A DNA stretch of 64,000 nucleotides from Pseudomonadota bacterium (GCA_018817515.1 JAHIUD010000024.1:1-64000), one strand, 5' to 3'. Shown: positions 26,804-36,454, counted from the first letter of the stretch. The notes: a model not told the origin generated them from the letters alone. A program made the numbers and translations.

Positions 26804-27964
26804 GTGAGCCTGCCGCCGGTCCAGGGCGCTTTCGCCGACCTGGCGCGGGGCTACGGCGAGCGGTATCCGGCGCGCTTCTCCCTGCGGTTGCGCCTGGAGG
26901 AATTGACCCTTGACGTACGCAGCAATTCCGAGGCCGTGGCGAACGACCTGCGCGGCTACTTCGGGAGCTTTGCGGAAGCCGGCCCTTCTGGCGCAGGCGT
27001 TCCGGCGGACCTGGAGTTCCTGCTGCTGGAGGCCCCGGTGCAGGAGCCGCCCGTGGCCCTGGCGGTGAAGCCGCATGCGCCGGGCAAGCGGGCGGACAAG
27101 GAGCGGTTTGCCGATCTGCCAAACGATGGCCCGGGCGACGGCGGTGGCCGCGTGGTGCGCAAGCAGGCCACGGGCATGCTCTTCCTGTTCGGCGGAGACC
27201 GCAATATTGCTGTGGGCCCGTGCGCGGCCAACCGCAACCAGCTGGTGAACTTTCTCTGTGCGCGGTACATGGAGCGCCGCCTGGCCCAGGGCTGGATGCT
27301 CGGCCACGCCGCCGGGGTGGCGCGGCCTGGGCAGAATGGCAAGGGGCTGGCCCTGTGCGGGTTCGCGGGCATGGGCAAGTCCACCCTGGCCTTGCACCTG
27401 GTGGCGCGCGGCCTGGATTTCGTGAGCAATGACCGGGTGCTGGTGGAGCCCGCCAGCGGTGCGCGGGCAGCCATGCTGCACGGCATCCCCAAGCACCCGC
27501 GCCTGAACCCCGGCACGGCGCTGGGCAACCCGGCCCTGGCCGCGCTGTTGTCCCCTGTGCTGAGCGCCGCCTTGCCCGAGGCCGCCCGCAGCGCTTACGC
27601 CGACCTCGCGCCCGAGGCCCTGCGCGAGGTGGAGGACAAGTACGACGCGTCCATCGACGCCTGCTTCGGCCCGGGCAGGTTCCGGCTGGCCGCGCCGCTC
27701 TCCGGGGTGGTGGTGCTCAACTGGACCCACGGCGGCGGGGCGCTCGTGCCCCGGCGGGTGGACCTGGGCCAGCGCCCGGACCTGCTGGAGGCCCTGCGCA
27801 AGGCCCCGGGGCTGTTTTACCTGCCGGGGGCCATTGCCGGGCGCGCGCGTTTGACGACGGAGCAGTGCCTGGAGGCGCTTGCTGGCGTCCCGGCGTTGGA
27901 GCTTGGCGGCGGGTCGGATTTCGAGGCTGCGGCCATGCTCTGCGAGGAATTTCTGGGCGCCTGA
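26804..27964 (+). CDS. HprK-related kinase B (GAK cluster)
   Basis: A 386-residue P-loop kinase related to HPr kinase/phosphorylase. The Walker A motif GFAGMGKS is at residues 186-193 and is followed by LALHLVARGLDFVSNDRVLVE, whose SND segment matches the HprK metal site. The N-terminal 150 residues are a separate domain. It starts with GTG at 26804 and has only a weak ribosome site, so it is likely coupled to the ATP-grasp gene. The substrate is unknown; no HPr-like gene is nearby. Confidence 0.83.
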   Translation: MSLPPVQGAFADLARGYGERYPARFSLRLRLEELTLDVRSNSEAVANDLRGYFGSFAEAGPSGAGVPADLEFLLLEAPVQEPPVALAVKPHAPGKRADKERFADLPNDGPGDGGGRVVRKQATGMLFLFGGDRNIAVGPCAANRNQLVNFLCARYMERRLAQGWMLGHAAGVARPGQNGKGLALCGFAGMGKSTLALHLVARGLDFVSNDRVLVEPASGARAAMLHGIPKHPRLNPGTALGNPALAALLSPVLSAALPEAARSAYADLAPEALREVEDKYDASIDACFGPGRFRLAAPLSGVVVLNWTHGGGALVPRRVDLGQRPDLLEALRKAPGLFYLPGAIAGRARLTTEQCLEALAGVPALELGGGSDFEAAAMLCEEFLGA

Positions 27965-28016
27965 TGCGCCCGACGAGTCCGACGACTTTTTTACAAGGCA
28001 ACAAGGACGGTAGCAC

Positions 28017-29075
28017 ATGAGCGGCAACACCTTCGGCACCCTGTTTCAACTGACCACCTTCGGCGAATCCCACGGCCCGGCTGTGGGCGGCGTGGTGGAC
28101 GGCTGCCCGGCGGGCATCCCCATCAGCGAGGCCGTCATCCAGACCGAGCTCGACCGGCGCAAGCCCGGCCAGGGCGGGGTGGCCTCCACGGCCCGCCAGG
28201 AGGACGACGCCGTGCGCCTGCTCTCCGGCGTGTTCGAGGGGCTGACCACGGGCACGCCCATCGGCTTTCTCGTGGAGAACCAGGACCAGCGCTCGCGCGA
28301 CTATTCCAAGATCATGGACGTGTACCGGCCCGGCCACGCGGACCTGACCTTTGACGCCAAGTTCGGTCGGCGCGACTACCGGGGCGGCGGGCGTTCGTCC
28401 GGCCGGGAGACCATTTCCCGTGTGGTCGGCGGGGCCATCGCCCAGGAGCTGCTGGGGGCGCTTGGCATCCACGTGCAGGCGGCCACGGTGGAGCTGGGCG
28501 GCATTCCGGCCACCCTGCGCGATTTCGGCGGGGCGCTGTCGCGGCCTTTCTTCAGCGCGGATGAGCATGTGGTGGAGTCCTGGGAGGACCGGGTGCGCCA
28601 GATAAAGGCCGGGGGCGACACCCTGGGCGGCGTGGTGGAGCTGCGCGCCACGGGCGTGCCCGCGGGCCTGGGCGAGCCGGTGTTCGATAAGCTGGACGCG
28701 CGCCTGGCGTACGCGCTTATGGGCGTGGGCGCGGTGAAGGCCGTGGAGATCGGCGCGGGCTGCGGGGCTGCGCGCAGCCTGGGCAGCGAGAACAACGACC
28801 AGATCACGCCGGAGGGCTTCTCCTCGAACAACGCCGGGGGCATCCTGGGCGGCATGGCCAGCGGGCAGGAAATCGTCGCGCGCGTCTACGTCAAGCCCAT
28901 CCCGTCCATCGGCAAGGAGCAGCAGACCGTGAACAGCAAGGGCGAAGCCGTGCGCCTGAGCATCGGCGGACGCCACGACATCTGCGCCATTCCGCGCATC
29001 GTGCCGGTCTTGAAGGCCATGGTGCTCTTGACCCTGGCGGATTTCGTGCTGTTGCAGAGGCGGTTGGGGAGGTAG
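28017..29075 (+). CDS. aroC: Chorismate synthase
   Basis: Makes chorismate from EPSP with reduced FMN. The 352-residue protein starts with the family sequence FGTLFQLTTFGESHGPAVGG (fragment TTFGESHGPAVGG), has RRDYRGGGRSSGRETISRV and ends with SIGGRHDICAIPRIVPV. Signature histidines and arginines are intact. AAGGA lies upstream. It follows the kinase after 52 bases and precedes a convergent CDF gene. Confidence 0.96.
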   Translation: MSGNTFGTLFQLTTFGESHGPAVGGVVDGCPAGIPISEAVIQTELDRRKPGQGGVASTARQEDDAVRLLSGVFEGLTTGTPIGFLVENQDQRSRDYSKIMDVYRPGHADLTFDAKFGRRDYRGGGRSSGRETISRVVGGAIAQELLGALGIHVQAATVELGGIPATLRDFGGALSRPFFSADEHVVESWEDRVRQIKAGGDTLGGVVELRATGVPAGLGEPVFDKLDARLAYALMGVGAVKAVEIGAGCGAARSLGSENNDQITPEGFSSNNAGGILGGMASGQEIVARVYVKPIPSIGKEQQTVNSKGEAVRLSIGGRHDICAIPRIVPVLKAMVLLTLADFVLLQRRLGR

Positions 29076-29093
29076 AACAGGTCTGCTTGGTTG

Positions 29094-30554
29094 TTAGACC
29101 AGCGGCGGCAGCTCGGCCTCAGATATCTCCGGCTCCATGTGGATGGTCACGCGGACCAGCTCCGGCAGGCGCGCGCGCAAGCTCGCCTCCAGGGCCACGG
29201 TCAGGTCGTGGGCGCGGGTGATGGGCGTCTCGGGGTGCATGCGGCAGTGGAACGAGGCACCGAAGCGCGCGCCTGAGCGGTGCAGCGTGAGGTTGTGCAT
29301 GTCGCACACCCCGTCCGTTTCCTCCACGATGTCCTTGATGGCCTGCCGAAGCTCCTGGGCCGCCTCGCCCTGTTCCGGCATGGGCGCTGGGTGCGCGCCC
29401 TCGGGTTCGATGTGCGTGACAACGCTGAGCACCGGCCCAAGCTCGCGGCGTAGGGCCTTTTCCATGTCCGTGACGCGGGCGTGGGCCTGGGCCAAAGAAA
29501 GCGCGCCCGGCACCTCGGCGTGCAGGTCGAGGCTCAAGCCCTCTTCCAACTGGCGCACCTGGATGTCGTGCGCGCCCAGACCGGACAAACCGGCCACTGC
29601 CCGCACGCGTTCCAGGAGCCCGCTGGCCCCTTCCTCCTGCGGCTTCACCTCGACCATGACATCCGCATCGTGCAAAAGTTCGCGCACGGCCTCCCGCGCC
29701 TCCTGCGCCACCTGAGAGGCCTCGCCGGCATCAAGCCCTGGCTGCACCAGGAGGCGCATGTCCACGAAGCTGGCCGGACCGCTCTGGCGCACGCGCACGC
29801 GGCGCACGCCGGTAACGCCGGGCAGGGCCAGCATGGCCCGCTCGATCTGGCCCGAGGCCTCCTGCACCCCGGCGTCCAGGAGCACGTCGATGGCCTGGGC
29901 GCCGAGCCTCCAACTGACCCAGAGCACGATGCCGCTCACCGCCAGGGCGGCCAGGGAGTCGGCCCGCAAGAGCCAGGGCTTGAGCGCTGAGGCCGGGCCA
30001 AGCGTATCGGCCAGGAACAGCGCGCCCAGGCCCGCCAGCACCACCAGCGACGACCAGATGTCCGTGGAGAAGTGCAGGGCGTCGGCCTCCAGGGCCTGGC
30101 TGTTGTGCTTCTTTGCCACGGCGAGCAGCATGCGCGAACGCGAGAAGTCCACCACGATGGACACCACCATGACGCCCACGGCCCAGAGCGAGGCGTCGAC
30201 CTCGCGCGGGTTGAAGAACAGCCGGTCCACGGCTTCGTAGATGATCCACACGCAGGTGAGCAGCAAGAGCGCGGTTTCGGCCAGGGCCGAGAGGTTCTCG
30301 ACCTTGCCGTGGCCGTAAGGGTGCTTGGCGTCGGCCGGCGCGGCGGAGAGGCGCACGGCAAACAGCGTGACCCCGGCGGCCACAAGGTCCAGGCCGCTGT
30401 GGGCCGCCTCGGACAAAATGCCCAGGCTGCCGGTGTACAGGCCAGCACCGAGCTTCATGCCCGTGAGCAGCAGCGCGGCCAGCACAGAGGACAGCGCGGC
30501 GCTGTTTTTTTCCTTGGAGGCCTCGGCGTCAGTGGTGTGCACGGTTTCAACCAT
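29094..30554 (-). CDS. Cation diffusion facilitator with three C-terminal dimerisation-type repeats
   Basis: Exports divalent metal ions such as zinc, iron or cadmium in exchange for protons. The 486-residue protein has six helices in the first 220 residues with [13 protein letters not shown] (HxxxD site) and HPYGHGKVE. The region after residue 230 holds about three successive repeats resembling the cation-efflux dimerisation domain, ending with [20 protein letters not shown] and similar segments. Typical CDF proteins have about 300 residues and one such domain. It diverges from the chemoreceptor-hemerythrin gene. Confidence 0.9.
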   Translation of the reverse strand: MVETVHTTDAEASKEKNSAALSSVLAALLLTGMKLGAGLYTGSLGILSEAAHSGLDLVAAGVTLFAVRLSAAPADAKHPYGHGKVENLSALAETALLLLTCVWIIYEAVDRLFFNPREVDASLWAVGVMVVSIVVDFSRSRMLLAVAKKHNSQALEADALHFSTDIWSSLVVLAGLGALFLADTLGPASALKPWLLRADSLAALAVSGIVLWVSWRLGAQAIDVLLDAGVQEASGQIERAMLALPGVTGVRRVRVRQSGPASFVDMRLLVQPGLDAGEASQVAQEAREAVRELLHDADVMVEVKPQEEGASGLLERVRAVAGLSGLGAHDIQVRQLEEGLSLDLHAEVPGALSLAQAHARVTDMEKALRRELGPVLSVVTHIEPEGAHPAPMPEQGEAAQELRQAIKDIVEETDGVCDMHNLTLHRSGARFGASFHCRMHPETPITRAHDLTVALEASLRARLPELVRVTIHMEPEISEAELPPLV

Positions 30555-30630
30555 GCATGGACTCTACGGCCGGGAGTGCTCCGCGTCAACGGGCGTGGAG
30601 GAATGCGGCTGGCCAGGGGGCAGGCCATCT

Positions 30631-30657
30631 TAAGCATTGTATCCCGAGGGCCGATGA
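30631..30657 (+). promoter_or_regulatory. Sigma-28 (FliA) type promoter for the chemoreceptor-hemerythrin gene
   Basis: TAAGCATT, eleven bases, GCCGATGA matches the FliA consensus TAAAGTTT-N11-GCCGATAA at the -10 part in seven of eight bases with exact spacing. Transcription would start near 30665, 85 bases before the ATG at 30750. Flagellar sigma factor control of a chemoreceptor gene is expected. Confidence 0.55.
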
Positions 30658-30749
30658 GGTATAGATGCCAAGTGTGGAAATGCCCCGCGCAAAAGTACAA
30701 ACGGATCGGTGAAGTGCCTCCTCTTCCTAGAATCCGGCAAGGAGCCCTC

Positions 30750-32477
30750 ATGTCTCAGCAGTCCTCGGCAAGCATCAAAACCCGACTGGCCGCCTCCGGC
30801 TTCGCCCTTGTGGGTGCGGCTTGCGCCCTTTTTGTCGCTGGTTTCTGGCCCGACGCTTCCTTCACCCTGCGCTTGTGTCTGTTCGTCCTGGCCTTGCTTG
30901 GCGCGGCGGCCCTGCTCTGGACCGTGCACAGCCAACTTGTGCTGCCGCTCGACGCCCTGCGCGTCTATGCCCAGGGCATCGCCAAGGGCGCTCCCGCCGC
31001 CTGCCCGATCCAGGCCATGCCTGCCGAGTTCGCCGACCTGCGCGAGGCTCTGTGCAACCTGGTGGAGAGCCTGAACAAGGCCGCCGAGGCCGCGCGCGAG
31101 AAAGAGGCCCAGGCCGCGCGCGAGGCCGCCACCAGCATGACCGCCCTGGCCGAGAGCCGCGAGAAGGAGACGGCCATGGCCGAGCTTCTGGAAAACATGC
31201 GTGCCGCCTCGGCCAAGGCCAAGATCTCCGCTGAGCGCATCTTCGGGGCCGTGCGCGAGCTGAACTCGAACATGGAGCAGGTGGGCAGCGACGTGCAGGT
31301 GCAGACCGAACGCGTGGACGCCACCACCACGGCCATGGAGCAGATGAACGAGGCCATTCTGGACATCGCCCGCAATACCGGCGACGCCGCCCAGAGCGCC
31401 GACCGCGCCAAGGGCAACGCCCAGACCGGGGCCAAGGGCGTGCGCGAGGCCGTGGGCTCCATCGAGCGCGTCAAGGACCGCATCCTGGCCCTCAAGGAGA
31501 CCATGACCACCCTGGGCAACCAGGCCGAGAGCATCGGCCAGGTGCTGGGCGTCATCTCCGACATTGCCGACCAGACCAACCTGCTGGCGCTGAACGCCGC
31601 CATAGAGGCGGCGCGCGCGGGCGACGCCGGACGCGGCTTCGCCGTGGTTGCCGACGAGGTCCGCAAGCTGGCTGAAAAGACCATGACCGCCACCAAGCAG
31701 GTGGGCGACTCCGTGCGCAGCATCCAGGAGCGCGCCCGCGAGAACGTCGTGGCCGTGGACGCCGCCGCTTCGGACATCATCGAGAGCGCGCGCGTGGCCG
31801 AGGAATCCGGCCACTACATGGAAGAGATCGTGAACATCGTGCAGGAGACCGCCATGGAGGTGGCCTCCATCGCCACGGCCAGCGAGGAACAGTCCGCCAC
31901 GAGCGAGGAGATCAACCGCTCCGTGGCCGAAGTGAACCAGGTGGCCCGCCAGACCGCCGAAAGCGTGGACCGCTCCACCCGCGTGGTGGTCGAGATCTCC
32001 GGCCTCACCGAGGAGCTGGACTCCATCATCCAGGGCATGGCCAGCGGCAAGCTCGCCAACGTGGCCTCGGACAAGCTCATGACCTGGAGCGACGACCTGT
32101 CCGTGGGCATCCGCCTCATCGACGAACAGCACAAGGTGCTCCTGGGGCTCATCAACGAGCTGCACGCCGCCATGCGCTCGCGCAAGTCCGATGCGGTGCT
32201 CGTGGGCGTGGTGGAGCGCCTCAAGGAATACACCGTGAAGCACTTCGGCCAGGAGGAGGAATACTTCGACCGCTACGGCTACCCGGAAACCGCCCAGCAC
32301 AAGGAGTACCACCGCAAGCTGGTGCAGCAGGTGCTGGAGTTCGAGGCGGGCCTGAAAAGCGGCAAGGCCAAAGTGACCATGGAGATCATGCGCTTCCTGA
32401 AGGACTGGCTCATCGGACACATCCAGGGCACCGACAAGAAGTACACCACGTTCCTGAACAGCAAGGGCATCCGCTAA
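30750..32477 (+). CDS. Methyl-accepting chemotaxis protein with C-terminal bacteriohemerythrin (DcrH-like)
   Basis: A 575-residue membrane chemoreceptor for oxygen or redox. Two adjacent helices at residues about 12-60 have almost no periplasmic part. The signalling domain (residues about 170-430) has the conserved tip [20 protein letters not shown]. Residues about 447-575 are a complete hemerythrin with all diiron ligands: [19 protein letters not shown] (HxxxE), AQHKEYH and GHIQGTD. This arrangement matches DcrH of Desulfovibrio, where the hemerythrin binds oxygen. AAGGAG precedes the ATG at 30750; the frame is open far upstream but that part is non-coding. Copy C of the hairpin element follows the stop. 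Confidence 0.93.
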   Translation: MSQQSSASIKTRLAASGFALVGAACALFVAGFWPDASFTLRLCLFVLALLGAAALLWTVHSQLVLPLDALRVYAQGIAKGAPAACPIQAMPAEFADLREALCNLVESLNKAAEAAREKEAQAAREAATSMTALAESREKETAMAELLENMRAASAKAKISAERIFGAVRELNSNMEQVGSDVQVQTERVDATTTAMEQMNEAILDIARNTGDAAQSADRAKGNAQTGAKGVREAVGSIERVKDRILALKETMTTLGNQAESIGQVLGVISDIADQTNLLALNAAIEAARAGDAGRGFAVVADEVRKLAEKTMTATKQVGDSVRSIQERARENVVAVDAAASDIIESARVAEESGHYMEEIVNIVQETAMEVASIATASEEQSATSEEINRSVAEVNQVARQTAESVDRSTRVVVEISGLTEELDSIIQGMASGKLANVASDKLMTWSDDLSVGIRLIDEQHKVLLGLINELHAAMRSRKSDAVLVGVVERLKEYTVKHFGQEEEYFDRYGYPETAQHKEYHRKLVQQVLEFEAGLKSGKAKVTMEIMRFLKDWLIGHIQGTDKKYTTFLNSKGIR

Positions 32478-32483
32478 GCGAAG

Positions 32484-32845
32484 ATGCCAGGGGCGCTGCC
32501 CCTGCACCCCGGCAGGGTCTCTGCCCCTGGACCCCGCCGGGGGCAGCGGCCCCCGGACCCCCATCATACGCCGAGAGGGCTGTTTCAGGAGGAACCTGAA
32601 ACAGCCCTCTCGGCTTTCTTAGGGAAACCAGGGAAAAGTGTCTTTCTCTTGTCTTTCGGCTTCGCTCCAAAACGGGGCCAACCGTGTTCGGAGTATCGAG
32701 GGTCTTCCCTCGAAACTCCGAACACATTGCCAGGGCCAAGCCCAGCCGACGCATCTGCCCATGCCGCCCCAGGCCCAGGCCCTATGGGGAGTCCAGAGGG
32801 CCTTGAGGCCCTTTGGCGGGGGTGCCGGGGGCAGCGCCCCTGGCC
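32484..32845 (+). repeat. Dispersed 3' hairpin element, copy C
   Basis: This block follows the chemoreceptor-hemerythrin gene in the same sense. It contains G/C palindromes, a perfect 20-bp stem (32570-32589 and 32595-32614, loop AGGAA), the shared pyrimidine stretch, and a 19-bp stem with one mismatch (32684-32702 and 32707-32725, loop TCTT). Sequence around the second loop is conserved with copy A while several stem bases change on both sides. No gene is present here. Its end overlaps the 3' end of the convergent HdrD-like gene. Confidence 0.72.
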
Positions 32846-34080
32846 TATTCGTCCAGGTCCACGGCCTCGGCCAAGTAGTGGCTGAACAGGTGCACCTGGG
32901 CCGGGACCTCGTGGGCCTTCAGGCCGTCGCGGATGCCGTCCTCGCAGTTGTGGCAGGCGACAACTGCGATTTCGGCCCCGGTGGCGCGGATGGCCTCGGC
33001 CTTGGCCTTGGCTGTGGCGAGGCGCTTCTGCTTGTACTCGCTCATGAGCCCGTGGCCGCCGCCGGAGCCGCAGCAATAGGTGTGGTTGCCGTTCGGGTGC
33101 ATTTCGCGGAAGTCCGCGGCCACGTGGCGCAGCAGCAGGCGCGAGTCCTCGAAGTGCCCGGCGTTGCGGATGAAGTTGCAGGAATCCTGGAAGGTTGCGG
33201 GCTCCTTGTGAAAGTGCTGCTTGAGCTTCAGCTTGCCAGCGCGGAAGAGGTCGGCCCACATCTTCATGGGGGCCACCACCTCGAAGGGGAAGTCTCGTTT
33301 CAGCCAGTTCGGTCCCTCAAACTTGAGGGCGCGGATGGAGTGCCCTCACTCGGCTGAGAGGATCGTCTTGACCCCCAGGTTTTCGCCTGCGGCGACGACG
33401 CGCCCGGCCAGTTCGGCGGCTGCGGGGTCATCGCCCGCGAAGAGCCCGATGTTGGTGGAGTCCCAGCCCTTGGAGCTGGTGAGGGTGAAGTCGATCCCTG
33501 CGGCGTTGTAGAGCTTGAGGTAGTTGTACAGGTTCTGGGGGTAGAACTTGATGTCGCGCGGGTGGAAGGTGACGAGCACCTCCGCGCCTTTCTTGTCCAT
33601 GGGCGCACGTGCATCAGGCATCTCGCCCTGGAGTTCCTCCAGCTGCCACTCCACTGTTTCGAGGTAGTCCTCTTCGCTGATGCCGAGGTTGTTGCCGAAC
33701 TCCAGCGCGTTGGCCAGGCCCGAAGCCAGGCCCTGCGGGGTCATGCCCTGACTGACGGCCAGGGCGCGCGTGGCGCGCACCAGGAAGGCGATGTTGATGC
33801 CGTGCGGGCAGAACATGGAGCAGCGCTGGCACATGGTGCAGGTGCCGTAGACCGTGTCCACCAGCTCCTGCATGAAGGCCTCGTCGACGTTGCCTTTGCG
33901 GCGCATGAGCTCGGCCAGGGGCTTCAGGCGGTAGGCGGGCACATGTTCGGGCCGGGGATCGGACTGGTAGAAGTGGCAGCCCTGGGCGCACAGGCCGCAG
34001 CGCGCGCAGATCTCCATCCAGAGCTTGAGGCGCGCGCCGCTGCGCGAGGCCAGGGCTTTCTTGAGGATGTCTAAGTCCAT
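32845..34080 (-). CDS. HdrD/DsrK/TmcB-like iron-sulfur protein, probable selenoprotein (Sec245)
   Basis: Redox protein of 411 residues that would work with the membrane cytochrome b encoded just upstream. Two [4Fe-4S] motifs (C25/28/31/35 and C81/84/87/91) are followed by two CCG-type domains; the second is complete (C301, C336-C337, C376/C379). A UGA at 33346-33348 interrupts the frame at codon 245, yet the protein continues in the same frame for 166 residues. Homologues, as I recall them, have Cys in this ECGHS context, so the codon probably specifies selenocysteine. A SECIS-like hairpin follows. The ATG at 34080 has GAGGAG upstream. A simple nonsense mutation is the alternative. Confidence 0.8.
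33314..33329 (-). promoter_or_regulatory. SECIS-like hairpin of the HdrD-like gene
   Basis: Read on the minus strand, CCCTCA-AGTT-TGAGGG forms a 6-bp stem with a four-base loop whose second base is G. The loop begins 22 bases after the UGA at 33346-33348, within the range known for bacterial SECIS elements (about 16-37). Confidence 0.6.
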
Positions 34081-34097
34081 TGCGTCTCCTCGCGAGA

Positions 34098-34757
34098 TTA
34101 CCAGGCGCCCACGTTGCGCTTGCCGAAGTCGCTGCCGGTGACGGCGCGCGAGACGAAGAACAAGACGGCGTGGGAGAGCTTGGTGAAGGGCACGGCGAGC
34201 AGCATCAGATTGCCCGAGAGCACGTGCAGGGTGATCATGAGGTCGTAGTCGCCCCACTGGCGATAGGCCATGAGGCCGGTGAGCATGGGCAGCGTAGTGA
34301 GCGCCAGCACCAGCCAGTCCGAGGCGGTGGTCAGCGCGCGCACGTGGGGCAGCTTGACCCGCCGCCAGGCCAGGAACGCCGCCGAGGCCAGGAACAGGTA
34401 GGTCAGCCAGTCGGCGGCCTCGTCGGGCAGGGTGGGCCAGGACACGTTCCAGGCCAGGTCCACCAGCACCACGTGGGCCGAGAAGCAGAGCGCCACGCCC
34501 ATGAGCGCCAGGTGGAAGGCGAAGCCTGCGGCGGTGGTGAGCGCGTTTTCCCGCGCGGTGATGTTGGCGGGGATGAGCCAGTGCAGGATGCTTTTGAGCG
34601 CCCAGGCCGGGCGGAAGCCGCGCAGGGCGGCGGGGTCCGCGGCGCGGGCCAGGAGGAGGAAGCGCAGCACGCGCCAGCCTGAGCCCAGCAGGAACACGCT
34701 GAAGGAGAAGGCGAAGAGCGGTCCGGCGGCGAAATCATACAGGCGAAGCAGGGTCAC
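34098..34757 (-). CDS. NarI/DsrM-like membrane cytochrome b subunit
   Basis: A 219-residue protein with about five hydrophobic helices. Histidines placed in or near helices (ILHWLIP, FAFHLALMG, SAHVVLVD, ITLHVLSGNL, KLSHAVLF) fit heme b ligation as in NarI, DsrM and TmcC. It probably moves electrons between the quinone pool and the HdrD-like protein encoded 17 bases downstream. It starts with GTG at 34757 after GGAGG; the frame remains open upstream to 35075 but without helices or similarity. Confidence 0.83.
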   Translation of the reverse strand: MTLLRLYDFAAGPLFAFSFSVFLLGSGWRVLRFLLLARAADPAALRGFRPAWALKSILHWLIPANITARENALTTAAGFAFHLALMGVALCFSAHVVLVDLAWNVSWPTLPDEAADWLTYLFLASAAFLAWRRVKLPHVRALTTASDWLVLALTTLPMLTGLMAYRQWGDYDLMITLHVLSGNLMLLAVPFTKLSHAVLFFVSRAVTGSDFGKRNVGAW

Positions 34758-34873
34758 GGGTCCTCCATGCGGGGGCAGGCGGAAGTGAGCGTGGGTGCGG
34801 CCTGCCGGGTGCGCCTTCTGCCTAGCAGAACTCGCGGCGCAGGGCAATTCCCCTTTTGGGGTGGGGATTGGAT

Positions 34874-36454
34874 TCACCCCCCAGGCGCGTTCACCCGGTC
34901 CATGGTGCGGAAGTTGATGGCCTCGGCCAGGTGCGGGATCTCGACGTTTCCTGCGTCCTCCATGTCGGCGATGGTGCGGGCGATGCGCAGTACGCGCGTG
35001 TAGGCCCGGGCCGAGAGGCCGAGGCGGCGCACGGCCTGCTCCAGAAAGCTGTGCTCGGCCTCGCCCACCTTGCACCAGCGCTCCAAGAGCGAGCCCTGGA
35101 GGTCGGCGTTGAGCCGGATGCCTGAGCCCTGGTAGCGCTCGGCCTGGACGCCGCGCACCTTGACGATGCCAGCGCGCATGGTGGCCGAGTCGCGGCTGCC
35201 GCGCGGGGCCTTCAGGTCCTCATACGGCACGGCGGGCACCTCCACCTGCATGTCGATGCGGTCCATGAGCGGGCCGGAGATGCGCGAGCGGTACTTGAGG
35301 ATGGACAGCGGCGAGCAGGTGCAGGTGTGCCGGTCGTCGGTGAGGTAGCCGCAGGGGCAAGGATTCATGGCCGCGACGAGCATGAAGTCCGAGGGGTAGG
35401 TCAGCGACTGTGCCGCGCGGGAGATGGTCACCCGACCGTCTTCCAGGGGCTGGCGCAGCACCTCCAAAACGTGCTTTTTGAACTCCGGCAGTTCGTCGAG
35501 GAACAGGACGCCACGGTGGGCAAGCGAAACCTCGCCGGGCCGGGGGTTGACCCCGCCGCCGATGAGCCCCGCGTCGCTGATGGTGTGGTGCGGCGAGCGG
35601 AACGGGCGGCGCACCACCAGCGCGGCGTCGCGGTCGAGCATCCCGGCCACGGAATAGACCTTGGTGACCTCCAGGGCCTCGTCAAAGGTCAGCGGCGGCA
35701 GCACGGTGGGGATGCGCTGGGAGAGCATGGTCTTGCCGCTGCCCGGAGGCCCGACGAACAAGAGATTGTGCCCGCCAGCGGCGGCGATCTCGATGGCCCG
35801 CTTGGCGTGGTCCTGGCCCTTGACCTCGGCGAAGTCGCCCTCGGCCCCGGCCTGGCCCGCCCACAGCGCGTCCACGTCCACCACGGCGGGGGCTGGCGTG
35901 TCCTCGCCGGTGACGATGCGCACGGCCTGGCTCAGGCTTTCCACGCCATAGACGGAGAGCCCCTGCACCACGGCGGCCTCGGCGGCGTTCTCACCCGGCA
36001 CGATGAGCCCGGTGGCGCCCTGGTCGCGGGCCAGGATGGCCAGGGGCAGGATGCCCGGCACGGGCTTGAGCGCGCCGTCCAGCGACAGTTCCCCGGCCAG
36101 GAACCAGCCGCCCGGACCGGTGGCGCTGTCGTCCGGGTCCAGCATCCCGGCCAGGCATTCGGGCGCAATGGACTCACTGGCCGCCAGCAGGCACAGGGCC
36201 AGCGGCAGGTCGTAGGCGCTGCCCTCCTTGCGCAGGTCGGCCGGGGCCAGGTTCACGGTGATGCGGGCGGGCGGCAGCTTGTACCCGGCGTTCTTCAGCG
36301 CCGCGAGCACGCGCTCCTTGGCCTCGCGCACCGCGCCCTCGGCCAGGCCCACCAGGGTGAAGGCGGGCATGCCGGAGCGGGTCAGGTCGACTTCCAGGGA
36401 CACGGGCAGGGCTTCGATGCCGAGCAGGGCGGCGGTGCGGACTTTGGCGATCAC
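34874..36454 (-). CDS. comM: YifB/ComM family Mg-chelatase-like AAA ATPase
   Basis: A 526-residue AAA+ protein. ComM is a branch-migration helicase used in natural transformation in some bacteria; the role here is unproven. The N-terminal Lon-like domain begins MIAKVRTAALLGIEALPV and contains VREAKERVLAALKN. The Walker A motif GPPGSGKTM is near residue 236, PFRSPHHTISDAGLIGGG and GEVSLAHRGVLFLDELPEF are family hallmarks, and CPCGYLTDD with CTCS gives a zinc-type Cys set. It is complete. Confidence 0.93.
   Translation of the reverse strand: MIAKVRTAALLGIEALPVSLEVDLTRSGMPAFTLVGLAEGAVREAKERVLAALKNAGYKLPPARITVNLAPADLRKEGSAYDLPLALCLLAASESIAPECLAGMLDPDDSATGPGGWFLAGELSLDGALKPVPGILPLAILARDQGATGLIVPGENAAEAAVVQGLSVYGVESLSQAVRIVTGEDTPAPAVVDVDALWAGQAGAEGDFAEVKGQDHAKRAIEIAAAGGHNLLFVGPPGSGKTMLSQRIPTVLPPLTFDEALEVTKVYSVAGMLDRDAALVVRRPFRSPHHTISDAGLIGGGVNPRPGEVSLAHRGVLFLDELPEFKKHVLEVLRQPLEDGRVTISRAAQSLTYPSDFMLVAAMNPCPCGYLTDDRHTCTCSPLSILKYRSRISGPLMDRIDMQVEVPAVPYEDLKAPRGSRDSATMRAGIVKVRGVQAERYQGSGIRLNADLQGSLLERWCKVGEAEHSFLEQAVRRLGLSARAYTRVLRIARTIADMEDAGNVEIPHLAEAINFRTMDRVNAPGG

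Noticed and set aside
24165-27122. A 985-codon open frame on the minus strand
   Set aside because: It lies opposite the amphi-Trp, PhoU-kinase and ATP-grasp genes, has low-complexity Ala/Gly/Arg/His composition and no motif. Long antisense frames are common at this G+C.
28017-29075. aroC as a member of the GAK system
   Set aside because: It is an ordinary chorismate synthase with its own ribosome site and a gap of 52 bases; co-location with aroK is a sufficient reason for its place.
33346-33348. The UGA in the HdrD-like gene taken as a nonsense mutation creating two genes
   Set aside because: The downstream part has no ribosome site at 33279, is in the same frame, and lacks the upstream domains. 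A hairpin in SECIS position follows.
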